Program-made: the position numbers and the translations under genes | Shown here: in pieces, positions 7,794 to 16,962 of the stretch | Layout: every line of letters starts with the position of its first letter | How positions within the stretch are numbered: the stretch's first letter is position 1 | Source: CAYMUL01 sp964393605 | GTDB lineage: Bacteria > Bacteroidota > Ignavibacteria > Ignavibacteriales > Ignavibacteriaceae | Assembly (NCBI GenBank): GCA_964393605.1 | Contig: CAYMUL010000005.1 | Coordinates: 1-64,000 of the forward strand | DNA: 64,000 nt | Direction of reading: 5' to 3' | The notes under the pieces: generated by a model | Databases searched by the model: none | Seen by the model: the letters and a program-made list of their open reading frames with translations, nothing else | Told to the model about the DNA's origin: nothing

Positions 7794-8888
7794 CTATGCT
7801 AATCTTCTTTTATTAATCCAACGTTTGAAAAAAGGATCGTCAATCTCATAGCCGATTTTGTTTTTAATTACCAAACCGCTTTGTGAGAGTCTTTTTAAGG
7901 CGCTGAATACGGTGCTGGGAGCAGCGGCAAAATATTTTTTGGAAAAATCCGACGAAAGCGGAGCGCTTTCGGATAACGACATCCCTATTAATATCTTCAT
8001 ATCAGTTCTATTTAAAGTATTCCAGAGACGTTCATAATCCATATCGTGATATCTGAGAATTTCTTCGACAGCTGACTCTACGGGATTTTGAATCTCTCCT
8101 GAACCTTTTAAAGATTCCCTTACGGTAAATGCTAATTGTTGAGTGTAATATGGATGGGATTTTGTTATCTCCAAAATCTCTGCCGCTGTTTCTTCATAAG
8201 AATGGGCCACTGTTGCCAGTCCGGTGGAGAGCTATGCGCTAAATTCCTGATAAGGGATTTTCTCCAGCGGAAGTAGATAACCGAAATGATAGAAGGGAGA
8301 TTTTTTCTTTTCAAAAATGTCCCTCATTAATGATTCCTGGCTTCCAAGAAACACATAATTAATTTTTTGATGTAGCTGTATTACAGACCGAAGCTTACGG
8401 TCTAAATCTTTACCAATATTCTTTATCTCCTGAAATTCATCAAACACTACAATCAACTTTTTCTTTTTATCACTCATTTTTTCAATCAAGTTCAACACAT
8501 CTTCCGTTAAAATTGAAGGCGATGATACAGGCTGAAAAAAAATATCGACTTCGTTATTCATAGGATTGATAGAAATATTGGGAATAATGCGAAAAGTTTT
8601 TATTATCTGTTTCAGCTTTTCAAACGGATAAATGCGGTAAACTCTTTTTAGAAGCTGAGCGGTAAAATCCTCCACACTTGCAATTAGCTGGAGATCCAAG
8701 AAAATGACTGTTCGGTCGATTTCTTTTATCACTTTATTTATCAAGCTGGTTTTGCCATAGCGGCGGGGGCTGATAAGTATAAGGTGATTATCGCTGGCAA
8801 GAATTGATTTTACTTTCGTGATTTCATCTACGCGATTCGTAAAGTAGGGAGACTCTACTATGCTTCCAAATTTGAACGGATTTTTCAT
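7794..8888 (-). pseudogene. Archaeal-type AAA ATPase gene with one in-frame TAG
   Basis: Two open frames in the same phase (8232-8888, 218 residues; 7794-8210, 138 residues) are joined by a single TAG at 8232-8234, giving a protein of about 364 codons. The N-terminal part has Walker A (SPRRYGKTSLINK), Walker B (LIVVFDEFQEI) and a sensor-like FLGSQ. The C-terminal part has HPYYTQQLA and a winged-helix segment (MKILIGMSLSESAP...). The break reads EFSA-TAG-LSTGL, compatible with a former Tyr codon. It is an isolated accessory gene ahead of the terminator at 7507. Either a nonsense mutation, a sequencing error or readthrough. Confidence 0.82.
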
Positions 8889-9226
8889 AACTTATTGCGA
8901 ATTTTTTCGTTGCGAATATTTTCGCAGTAAATATAAATTATTTTAAGCATTTGTTAAAATATTAAAGGCAAAGCGAGGGTAGGGAAAAAATACCGAAATA
9001 CAATTGATGAACTTAAAATTGTGCGACATGAGAGTATCCTTAAGCAAATTGACAGGGTAAACAAGTAAATCTTTGGCTGAATTAATTTGCATAGTAACCT
9101 CGAATATTTCTTTTCTGACCTCTGCCCTCTTTTCGTACCTAATACAAACTTTCCACTATCTACTTCATACTCCCTACTGTCTTCTTTATTCCCGCCCAAC
9201 AAGATGGCGGACAGGCTTTTTACTTC
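8889..9226. other. Spacer with weak traces of a degraded small-protein gene
   Basis: The open frames here are short and contain repeat-derived peptides. A minus-strand stretch near 9090-9055 reads INSAKDLLVY, which resembles the start of one class of four-helix-bundle proteins, but it breaks off at once. Nothing further is supported. Confidence 0.3.
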
Positions 9227-9424
9227 TTACTTTTTTCCTTTATCTTCACTTCTGATCTTTGACTTCTGACCCTCTTGTTTTTTTACTTTTCTTCCAGACT
9301 TAATAAGTTCATAAGCAAGTGCATTTTCATAAACTGATTCGAGCAAACCGGGACCGAGGTTTTTATACACTTTGAAAATTGCTCCGCGTATGTCATAAGA
9401 TATTTTATTCTCTAATTTTTCCAT
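9227..9424 (-). pseudogene. Truncated GxxExxY-family protein
   Basis: 65 residues. The N-terminal 50 match the family (MEKLENKISYDIRGAIFKVY, LGPGLLESVYENALAYEL, with the GxxExxY motif as GLLESVY). Full-length members have about 125 residues. Here the sequence turns into QEGQKSKIRSEDKGKK, encoded by TTCTGAC/CTTTGAC heptamer repeats, and stops. The C-terminal half is therefore lost. Confidence 0.8.
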
Positions 9425-9621
9425 AGTTTTTCTGCGGGATCTGCGTGAAAAATAATTGCTCGCAGAGCCCGTTGAAATAGAAACAACTAAAGCGTCATTT
9501 CACGGGACAAGCTCCGCGGAATTGCGCAGACAATGCGGATGAGGGTTTTTTCTGCGCTTATCTCCCAAAGGGACAAGTGCGTGTTCTGCGAGCTTGCCAG
9601 CCTCTGGAGCGTACCACTTAT
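9425..9621. repeat. Degenerate repeat spacer
   Basis: Contains CTGCGGGATCTGCGTG and CTGCGCTTATCTCC type units related to short repeats elsewhere. No gene is visible. Confidence 0.5.
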
Positions 9622-10806
9622 TCAACTCATTTTATCGACCAAAATTTTCACAATCCGTTCCGCTGCATGACCCTCCCATTTCTCTGGAATTTTACCTTCT
9701 TTCTTATTACCGTCAAGAACTTTTAATGCAGCTTCCAAAGCTTTATCGAGATCAGTGCCGAGAAGCTGGTTTGTACCTACCTCAACAGTTATAGGACGTT
9801 CGGTTGAATCGCGCAGCGTGATACATTGTACCCCCAGATAAGTCGATTCTTCTTGTATACCGCCACTATCGGTGATGATTAGTTCTGCATTTTTTATAAG
9901 TGCTATAAAATCAATATAGCCGATGGGATCTGTGATAATTAATGAAGAATGATGAGTTATGAGTGATCCGTCTTTGCTCCGCTCCGCCGAGACAGGTTGA
10001 TTGAGTGAATGTTTTGAAATATTATTTCTAGTACGAGGGTGGACAGGGAAAATGACTTTTCGCTTTTCAGACAACTTAATCAGAAGATCAAGTATTTGCT
10101 TTAAATTTTCCAGATCATCCACATTCGAGGGACGGTGGAGAGTAACTAGAATAAATTTTGAATTCCTGTCCGTTCGGCAGGCGTATAGAGTTGATATCAG
10201 ATTTTTCTATTTTGGGGAGATAGTGGGATAGGCTATCGATCATTACGTTGCCGACAAAGAATATTTTTTCATCAGGAACGCCCTCTCTCTTCAGATTTTC
10301 TATCCCGCTTCTTTCAGTAACGAACAGATAATCGGAAATTGAATCGGTTAAAATTCTATTAATCTCCTCCGGCATTTTTCTATCAAAGCTCCTCAGACCG
10401 GCTTCAACGTGAGCGACTTTGATATCGAGTTTTACTGCGGTTAGAGAACATGCAATTGTGGAATTAACATCGCCGACAACAATAACTAAATCCGGTTTTT
10501 CTTGTAATAAAACTTTCTCTCCAAAGGAGTCATTCGGACAAACTCTACCATAATTTTTGCCGTTTGCTCAGCGTGCGATCCGCTGCCAACCCCAAGATAA
10601 AAATCCGGCTCAGGCAATTCTAAATCATTGAAAAATACTTTTGACATTTTTTCATCATAGCGCTGACCGGTGTGACAAATCAAATGTTCAATTGAGAATT
10701 CAGTCCCGATGCATCGGGATGAAATTGAGAATTTTTTGATTGCGCGATGCAACGGCGCGACTTTCATGAAATTAGGACGAGCGCCAGCGACGGAGATTAT
10801 TTTCAA
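9622..10806 (-). pseudogene. WecB/WbpI-type UDP-sugar 2-epimerase, frameshifted twice
   Basis: Three pieces in different frames cover the whole protein: 10486-10806 (MKIISVAGARPNFMKVAPLH...TGQRYDEKMSK), 10115-10500 (LVIVVGDVNST, VAHVEAGLRSF, MPEEINRI), and 9622-10160 (LVTLHRPSNVDD, FPVHPRTRN, ITDSGGIQEES). The first shift is near 10520, the second near 10155 beside an inserted CCTGCCGAACGGACAG repeat. The last piece also carries a repeat-encoded insertion (HSLNQPVSAERSKDG...) between HPRTRN and DPIGYIDF. The full-length paralogue is at 13653-14705. Confidence 0.88.
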
Positions 10807-10809
10807 TTT

Positions 10810-11646
10810 TTAATTCCTAAATTTGATTACCAATTGTTTACCCATATTCTTAACATTTTGCCAAATTAAATTTTTTAGCCATGGGACGAGAGAATCATCC
10901 CAGCGTTTCGGGTGAATAGTAAACATAATTTTTTCTGGGAGTTTATCAATGTTGTCAATAATTTCCTTGGTAGTTTTGAAATTAAAATTAAACTTTGAAT
11001 TTACCTTATCCCTTATACTTACTTTATTACCATTCCATCTTCTACCTGTATCTGTAAAATAAGCAAACTCATTATAATCGATGTCGAAATAGGGTTCACC
11101 TATAATACCAAGTACTTTGTAATTATACTTGCTCCAAATAATTTTATTGTCATACTTTGATCGTGGACTACCGTGCATGCAAATTGTCGTAATATCAAAA
11201 TGCTTGCGAAATTGTTCGAGGTTTTTGCAGAATGATTCGTAGGCAGCATCAATCAATTCAACTGATGGAATGTTATCATTTCCATTTTTCCATTTTTCCA
11301 CTTTTCCATTCCTCTCCTTTCTCTTTTTACTTACTAAGTCCACATCCTCGTAATGATACCCGATTTCGTGCCCGAGTCCGGAAATTTTTTCCATTATTTT
11401 CAGATCATAACTTTCAGGAACAATTCTGAAATCGTAGGTTCCCTTTATACCAAATGATTCTTCGACATGAGCCATCAAAAGGCTATTTTGAGGAAGCCGG
11501 TCAACGTCATGACGTAAAACAGCTATCCGTTCTGCTAAGTTTCCATCTCGTTTAATTATATCTCGTAAGTGATAAAATTGATAGTCTCTTCTTAACAGAG
11601 CACCGATCGATTCAGTATATTTTTTTAATGTAAAATCTAAAACCAT
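10810..11646 (-). CDS. Polysaccharide deacetylase-like protein (copy 1)
   Basis: 278 residues. It contains the HDVD metal motif (AVLRHDVDRLPQNS), GTYDFRIVPES and GHEIGYHYEDVDL, a divergent NodB-type layout, and late motifs MHGSPRSKYDNK and FTIHPKRW. It may deacetylate or otherwise process a sugar on the surface glycan. It is a close paralogue of the gene at 12790-13647. After EDVDLV an insert rich in K, R, N and W (KKRKERNGKVEKWKNGNDN) is encoded by CCATTTTT-like repeats; the paralogue has a different insert at the same point. Four bases separate it from the broken epimerase downstream. Confidence 0.7.
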   Translation of the reverse strand: MVLDFTLKKYTESIGALLRRDYQFYHLRDIIKRDGNLAERIAVLRHDVDRLPQNSLLMAHVEESFGIKGTYDFRIVPESYDLKIMEKISGLGHEIGYHYEDVDLVSKKRKERNGKVEKWKNGNDNIPSVELIDAAYESFCKNLEQFRKHFDITTICMHGSPRSKYDNKIIWSKYNYKVLGIIGEPYFDIDYNEFAYFTDTGRRWNGNKVSIRDKVNSKFNFNFKTTKEIIDNIDKLPEKIMFTIHPKRWDDSLVPWLKNLIWQNVKNMGKQLVIKFRN

Positions 11647-11743
11647 CTACCAACATTTTTAATTTTAAGGAATTCTGAAAAATTTCTATTTTTAATACTG
11701 AGCATAATAAAAAATTTATTCGATTAATTTGAATGTTTTATCG

Positions 11744-12778
11744 TCAATCCATTCGTTTAAAGCGTATTCCGTATCTTGAAAAATACTTTGCCATTTCTTC
11801 ACCAATCTTTGATGTACCAATTCTGGTCTTTGTTTTTAGATTAAGAATCATCTTAAAACTGTGATTGGAAATGTGACTCTCTCCGTCAACTATTAAAACA
11901 CTATCATTTTCTATAACATTCTGTGTAACACTCGTATCTAAGTTCGAAAAGACCAAAATTGATTGCTTTTTCTTTTTTAGGGTTCGAAGGACTCTAACGG
12001 AATCATTTAATTTTGCCTCAACATCAAAACCGTTCTGCATGAGGTATTCAATAAACTCATTCAGTATTTGTTCAATTAATTCTTTCCTTTTCACTTCATC
12101 CAAAGGAATTGGGTAATTACTTTTAATTACCTTTGCCAGTTCTCCTGCTGCAAGTGAATTTGAAGGAATACTTTTTCTAACTAATGAATTAGCTCCGATA
12201 ACAACATTATCACCAATTTCAACACCTGGCAAGATAAAGACCCTCCAGGCTAACCATACATTTTTCCCGATCGTAACAGGAGCATACTTATATGGGAAAC
12301 CATCCAAAGCATTTAACCATGTACCGTGAGTAAAAATAAGGCAATGCCCGCCAATACCGGTATCATCACCAATTTTTATAGGGAGAGTAGGATTGATAAA
12401 AGAATATTCCATAATTATTGTACGCTCCCCAATATCAATTGAGGATGTAAGAGTTTTTAAACCACCAATTATTACCTGCTCATTTATCCGCGAATCTTCG
12501 CCTATTCTTATCTTGTCGCAGTCTATGAAGACCATTGAACCAATTTGCACAAACCTTTCTATTCTTATATTCGTGCCACGTAGAACAGATACAAATCCGA
12601 TCTTTACATTATCCATTACAATTACGTCTCTCCCAATTAGAACTGAGCCCAGGCTGATTCTAACATTCTTTCCGATTTTGTAGCCGCTTAATCGATAGAA
12701 TAAGATTTTAATGTATGAAGGAAGTAAACCGATAAGAATTATTTGTAAGTAAGGTATGCGGTGGCGTTTAATAAGCAA
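11744..12778 (-). CDS. Left-handed beta-helix (hexapeptide) acyltransferase with C-terminal extension
   Basis: 344 residues. Residues 30-215 are hexapeptide repeats ([LIV]-G-x4: KIGKNVRISLGSVLIGRDV, VTIGKNVWLAWRVFILPGVE, IGDNVVIGANSLV), the fold of acetyl-CoA-dependent O- and N-acetyltransferases. The last 120 residues form a separate alpha/beta part (ILVFSNLDTSVT, VLIVDGESHISN) of unknown role. It lies between the two deacetylase-like copies and could be the N-acetyltransferase of the amino-sugar pathway, but nothing proves the substrate. Confidence 0.75.
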   Translation of the reverse strand: MLIKRHRIPYLQIILIGLLPSYIKILFYRLSGYKIGKNVRISLGSVLIGRDVIVMDNVKIGFVSVLRGTNIRIERFVQIGSMVFIDCDKIRIGEDSRINEQVIIGGLKTLTSSIDIGERTIIMEYSFINPTLPIKIGDDTGIGGHCLIFTHGTWLNALDGFPYKYAPVTIGKNVWLAWRVFILPGVEIGDNVVIGANSLVRKSIPSNSLAAGELAKVIKSNYPIPLDEVKRKELIEQILNEFIEYLMQNGFDVEAKLNDSVRVLRTLKKKKQSILVFSNLDTSVTQNVIENDSVLIVDGESHISNHSFKMILNLKTKTRIGTSKIGEEMAKYFSRYGIRFKRMD

Positions 12779-12789
12779 AATAACCCTCT

Positions 12790-13647
12790 TTATCTACGTA
12801 AAAGAATTATCCCTCTTTTTACAATATTTTTCGTATTCTGAAGTACAAGGCTCTGCAACCAAGACAAAGATTCTTTTGAATAAAATACAAAATCAGATAA
12901 TTTCGCCGGATGAGAGAACCAACGCTCTGGGTGAATTGTGAACATAATTTTATTTGGTAGTTTTTCAATATTATTTATTATTTCCTGAGTAGTTTTAAAA
13001 TTGAAATCATACTTTGATTTAACTTTATCTCTAATGCTTACTTTGTTTCCATTCCAACGACGGCCGGTGTCAGTAAAATAAGCGAACTCATTGAAATCAA
13101 TATCGAAATAAGGTTCACCGATTATTCCCAAGTCCTTATAATCATACTTTTGCCATACAAGTTTATTATCATACTTGGAACGAGGGCTGCCGTGCATGCA
13201 CACTGTTTTTATATCGAAGTTTTTGCGAAATAGTTCTAGGTTTTTGCAAAAACTTTCATAAGCAGCATCAATTAGTTTACCCTCATTAATCTCACTTTTT
13301 TGATTTCTGACCTCTGACTTCTGATCTCTGTCCACTAAATCAACATCTTCGTAATGATAACCAATTTCATGACCGTCCTTTGCAATTTTATTCATTATTT
13401 CTAAGTCATAGCTTTCAGGCACAATGCGGAAATAGTATGTTCCTTTTATGCCGAGTGAGTGTTCGAGTTGAGCCAGTCTTAGCGCATTTTCCGGGAGCCG
13501 GTCGACATCGTGACGGAGAATGATACATGACTGCATGGGTGTATGGATGGATGTGATTGAAAGATAATTTTCAAACGTATGAAATGAGTAGTTTTTTGAG
13601 TTGAGAGTTTCTAATAGAGTTTTGTAAGTGGTTTGGGTGAAGTCCAT
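12790..13647 (-). CDS. Polysaccharide deacetylase-like protein (copy 2)
   Basis: 285 residues, paralogue of 10810-11646, sharing LRHDVDRLP, GTYYFRIVPESYDLEIM, GHEIGYHYEDVDLV, MHGSPRSKYDNK and FTIHPERW. Between EDVDLV and LIDAAYESFCKN it carries DRDQKSEVRNQKSEINEGK, encoded by TTCTGAC/CTCTGAC heptamers at about 13304-13333, in frame. It follows the intact epimerase by five bases, so the two are co-transcribed. Likely acts on N-acetyl groups of a glycan precursor; substrate unknown. Confidence 0.72.
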   Translation of the reverse strand: MDFTQTTYKTLLETLNSKNYSFHTFENYLSITSIHTPMQSCIILRHDVDRLPENALRLAQLEHSLGIKGTYYFRIVPESYDLEIMNKIAKDGHEIGYHYEDVDLVDRDQKSEVRNQKSEINEGKLIDAAYESFCKNLELFRKNFDIKTVCMHGSPRSKYDNKLVWQKYDYKDLGIIGEPYFDIDFNEFAYFTDTGRRWNGNKVSIRDKVKSKYDFNFKTTQEIINNIEKLPNKIMFTIHPERWFSHPAKLSDFVFYSKESLSWLQSLVLQNTKNIVKRGIILLRR

Positions 13648-13652
13648 TGTTT

Positions 13653-14705
13653 CTAAATTGAATTTATGATTTCAACCATTTTTTGAGCTACATTTTCACC
13701 AAAAATACTCGGATGATAACTGGGTGGTTCAAACGATTCTATTTTTTCTGAATAATTCTTTTCAACGGACGGATTTATCAACAAATTCCATCTGACAGAT
13801 ACTGTTTCAACCCACTCAGTTTCAGAACGAAGTGTTATGCATGGCTTTTTAAGAATATATGCTTCTTTTTGTATACCGCCGGAATCTGTTATTATCTTTT
13901 TACATTTAGATTGAAGTTCAACAAATTCAAAATAACCAACAGGTTTAATTAAAATAAAATTGGTTGGTACAGTAATATTGTACCGATCGATTACATTTCT
14001 TGTACGCGGATGAACCGGAAAAAGAATTTTTTCATCAAGACTACTTAACTGTTCAAAAATATTAGAAAGATTTTGAGGGTTATCAACATTATAAGGACGA
14101 TGGAGTGTAAGTAAATAGTAATTATCTAATTCTAGAGAATATTTATCAATAGATTTTAATTTAGATGCTTTCTCGAGTGCTGACAAATGAGCATCAACCA
14201 TAATATCACCGGTGAGAAAAGATTTACTTGAGAGATTTTCTTTTTGCAGATTATCCACTGCTGTTCGAGTAGGAGCAAACAAATAATCTGAAGTGTGATC
14301 GGCAACTATTCTATTCATTTCTTCCGGCATTGATTTGTTAAAGCTTCTTAAACCGGCTTCTACATGTACGATTGGGATATGTAATTTTGACCCTACTAAA
14401 GCACCGGCTAATGTTGAGTTTGTATCACCGAAAACAATTACAAGATCAGGTCTCTCTTTAATTACAACAGATTCTAATTCAATCAACATTCTACCGGTTT
14501 GATCACCGTGAGTACCATTGTTAATATTTAGATTGTAATCTGGATTTGCAATTCCTAATTCTTTAAAAAAGTAAGTTGACATTTCTTTATCAAAATGCTG
14601 ACCTGTATGAAGTATTAATTCATTATGGTATTTTCTTAGAAATTTGGACAAAGGAGCAAGCTTTATAAATTGAGGGCGGGCACCAACAATGGATAGTATT
14701 TTCAT
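13653..14705 (-). CDS. wbpI: Non-hydrolysing UDP-sugar 2-epimerase (WecB/WbpI family)
   Basis: 350 residues, full length. Motifs: MKILSIVGARPQFIKLAPLS, HTGQHFDKEMS, VFGDTNSTLAG, VHVEAGLRSFNKSMPEEMNR, TLHRPYNVDNP, PVHPRTRN and ITDSGGIQKEA. The sequence resembles Pseudomonas WbpI, which converts UDP-GlcNAc3NAcA to UDP-ManNAc3NAcA, more than the hydrolysing NeuC type. WbpA- and WbpB-like genes at 57797-60116 and the WbpG/HisH/HisF trio upstream fit that pathway. Its start overlaps the stop of the upstream DUF354 gene (ATGA). The symbol reflects the inferred role; WecB activity on UDP-GlcNAc is the alternative. Confidence 0.78.
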   Translation of the reverse strand: MKILSIVGARPQFIKLAPLSKFLRKYHNELILHTGQHFDKEMSTYFFKELGIANPDYNLNINNGTHGDQTGRMLIELESVVIKERPDLVIVFGDTNSTLAGALVGSKLHIPIVHVEAGLRSFNKSMPEEMNRIVADHTSDYLFAPTRTAVDNLQKENLSSKSFLTGDIMVDAHLSALEKASKLKSIDKYSLELDNYYLLTLHRPYNVDNPQNLSNIFEQLSSLDEKILFPVHPRTRNVIDRYNITVPTNFILIKPVGYFEFVELQSKCKKIITDSGGIQKEAYILKKPCITLRSETEWVETVSVRWNLLINPSVEKNYSEKIESFEPPSYHPSIFGENVAQKMVEIINSI

Positions 14706-15796
14706 TTGAATTTTTCTTGAATATTTAGATTAGTTTTAAATTCTTCTATACTATGAGGGTAGTTTTCAACAAACCAAATGAGAAATGAACTCACATCAAT
14801 TTTTTCCATAAGCATTTTGTCCCTTCTTATTTTCCATATATGCTTAATCTTATCAATATTCAAAAGTGTTTCTGCTTTCACTAATAAATCATTAAAATGC
14901 TCTGGTAAATATGAGTAGCAAAGCTCATGTTTTTTTTCTAACTCATTTGGTACTGATAGTTTACCTGCAAATGAATTACATTTCAAAGCTGTTGTACCAA
15001 GTATAGCTGCTTCTGAGGTCATTGTTTGACTATCACCAATAAACATTGTAGCATAATATAAAAATGAATGAATTTGGTGTGGTTCGATTTTAATCCTATA
15101 CTCTTCAAACTCAGATTCTAATTCTCTCTCTGATGTAATAAAAATTTTACCTTGTGGTTTTAATAGCTCAATAATTTTTCTTTTATTTTCAATTGAAAGC
15201 CCATGAATACCAATATCATGATGTGCTTTAAACGAATTGAATCTTAATACAAAATATTTTTCACCTTCTTGTAGATTCGCCTCTTCTAATACCCTTCTAT
15301 CAGGTTGAAATCTGTTGGGGTGCAAATAAGCTAATTCATGATAACCAGCATAAAAAATAGTTCCACTTTTTTTTCTATGTCCAATTAAAGCGGATGGTGA
15401 AAGTAAGGTATCACAAAAAGGATGAGCGAATTTTGTAAACAGAGGCTGCACTTCATCATCATCATCATCTAAAACAATGGATTTCATTTTTGATATTTTT
15501 GAAGCATGAGCAAGATTAATGGATGTACCTATACCTAAATCAATTTTGTTCTGGAAAGCAATTCTCGCAACTATAATGTCATAAGAAATTTGTTTCAATG
15601 CTTTGGAGAAAAGATTATCAGATTTTGTACCGATCGATAAGAACGGAATTTTATAATAATTCAATAATTCCTTTGCTTCACTAAGATTATTTTTTATAGT
15701 GAGAATTAATTTATGATCTCTGCTTAGAAGTTCAAAATAGAGATTTCTTAGTAAATGAACGTGAGCGGGATGACCAATATCAATAAGTATATTCAT
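14702..15796 (-). CDS. DUF354 glycosyltransferase-like protein
   Basis: 364 residues. Opens with MNILIDIGHPAHVHLLRNLY, the signature of DUF354, a GT-B-like family found in surface-glycan loci. A later IGDSQTMTSEAAILGTTAL fits the donor-binding part of GT-B enzymes. Probably a glycosyltransferase for an amino-sugar residue. It overlaps both neighbours by four bases, so the three genes form one transcript. Confidence 0.8.
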   Translation of the reverse strand: MNILIDIGHPAHVHLLRNLYFELLSRDHKLILTIKNNLSEAKELLNYYKIPFLSIGTKSDNLFSKALKQISYDIIVARIAFQNKIDLGIGTSINLAHASKISKMKSIVLDDDDDEVQPLFTKFAHPFCDTLLSPSALIGHRKKSGTIFYAGYHELAYLHPNRFQPDRRVLEEANLQEGEKYFVLRFNSFKAHHDIGIHGLSIENKRKIIELLKPQGKIFITSERELESEFEEYRIKIEPHQIHSFLYYATMFIGDSQTMTSEAAILGTTALKCNSFAGKLSVPNELEKKHELCYSYLPEHFNDLLVKAETLLNIDKIKHIWKIRRDKMLMEKIDVSSFLIWFVENYPHSIEEFKTNLNIQEKFK

Positions 15797-16794
15797 CTTA
15801 ATTTTTGATATAACTTAAAACCAAGCTTGGCTATTTTAAACAAACTAGGTTTGTGAATTTGTTCGTATCTGCCAAAGTTTACAAACTCACCACCAAATTT
15901 TTTTTTATAATCTCTCACACCGTAAGGAATATTTGGCTTTCCAGCACCACCAAAATCAAACTTTTTATATCCGTGTTCTTTTCCCCAGAGAAATACTTTC
16001 CAGGGTATTAGATCGTTGGGATATTTTTTATAGAATTCTTGATGACTTCCTGCATACCAATCATAAATATTATCTTTGTAACAAAGTGTAAACATAGTTC
16101 CAATTATTTGCTCATTATTTATGGCAATAAAAATCTTGAAATGATCTGGAGTTAAAATTTCATAAGCTTTTTTGAAAAAATCAAGATTAGGTAAAGGCAA
16201 TTTTGCCCGAGAATATACTTCTCTCAAAATTGAATATGTTTTTTCAAGATGAATGTCATTTTTTAGAATGTCAAAAGTTGTACCTTCTTTTTCGGCTTTT
16301 CTAATTTCATTTCTGCGTTTTGAATTTACTTCACTCCATAAAACCTCCTCTGATTTGGTTAGGTCAATGAGAATATTAAGATGCTCTTCATATCTCCAAT
16401 CTGCTTTGCAAAAAACATCTTTGAATAGTGAAGTATCATAAAAGTTTCGGAACTGTGAAAAAATTGCTTTTCGCGAAGCTATACTTTGCAAATGTTGTAA
16501 AAGCAAATATATTATATTGACGTCATTATCAACCACTAATGGACCACCATAAATAATTAGTCTTTTAGACAAATGTCCTTTAACTCCTGCTCCTTCTTGC
16601 ATTATAACTCCAACAAGGCTACCCAGAATTTTTTTGTTGTCTACTGCAACTAATATAACTGGTTCAAAATTATCAATATTGTTAAATAAATTGTAAGCAA
16701 TCGTTGATTGAAAGAAATTTACGTTTGGGTGGCTACAAATAAAATCTTCAAGCTTTGTATAGTCGGATATGTCATTTTTTGTTAAAATTTGCAT
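15793..16794 (-). CDS. FemAB-like GNAT acyltransferase
   Basis: 333 residues. The double-GNAT FemAB type is indicated by EVNSKRRNEIRKAEKEGTTF in the middle and the C-terminal GYKKFDFGGAGKPNIPYG followed by VRDYKKKFGG. Family members transfer aminoacyl groups from tRNA to peptidoglycan precursors, or acyl groups to polysaccharides. In this operon an amino-acid or acyl decoration of the glycan is more likely than cell-wall cross-bridging. Confidence 0.78.
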   Translation of the reverse strand: MQILTKNDISDYTKLEDFICSHPNVNFFQSTIAYNLFNNIDNFEPVILVAVDNKKILGSLVGVIMQEGAGVKGHLSKRLIIYGGPLVVDNDVNIIYLLLQHLQSIASRKAIFSQFRNFYDTSLFKDVFCKADWRYEEHLNILIDLTKSEEVLWSEVNSKRRNEIRKAEKEGTTFDILKNDIHLEKTYSILREVYSRAKLPLPNLDFFKKAYEILTPDHFKIFIAINNEQIIGTMFTLCYKDNIYDWYAGSHQEFYKKYPNDLIPWKVFLWGKEHGYKKFDFGGAGKPNIPYGVRDYKKKFGGEFVNFGRYEQIHKPSLFKIAKLGFKLYQKLR

Positions 16795-16962
16795 AGCTAT
16801 TTTTCAAATGTTACAAGTAGTTTTTGATCATCAAATAGATTTCAAAATATCTGTGGTCGCCATATTAATCTCGAAACAACTCAATCAATTGCAAAATCTT
16901 TTTTTTGGTTTCCCAAATAAATTCAAAAAAAATTAAAATGCTTTGTGAGTTATTATTTAGCA

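Noticed and set aside
8954..9269. Several overlapping frames on both strands
   Set aside because: They run through TTCTGAC and CTTTATC repeats and have no recognisable family.
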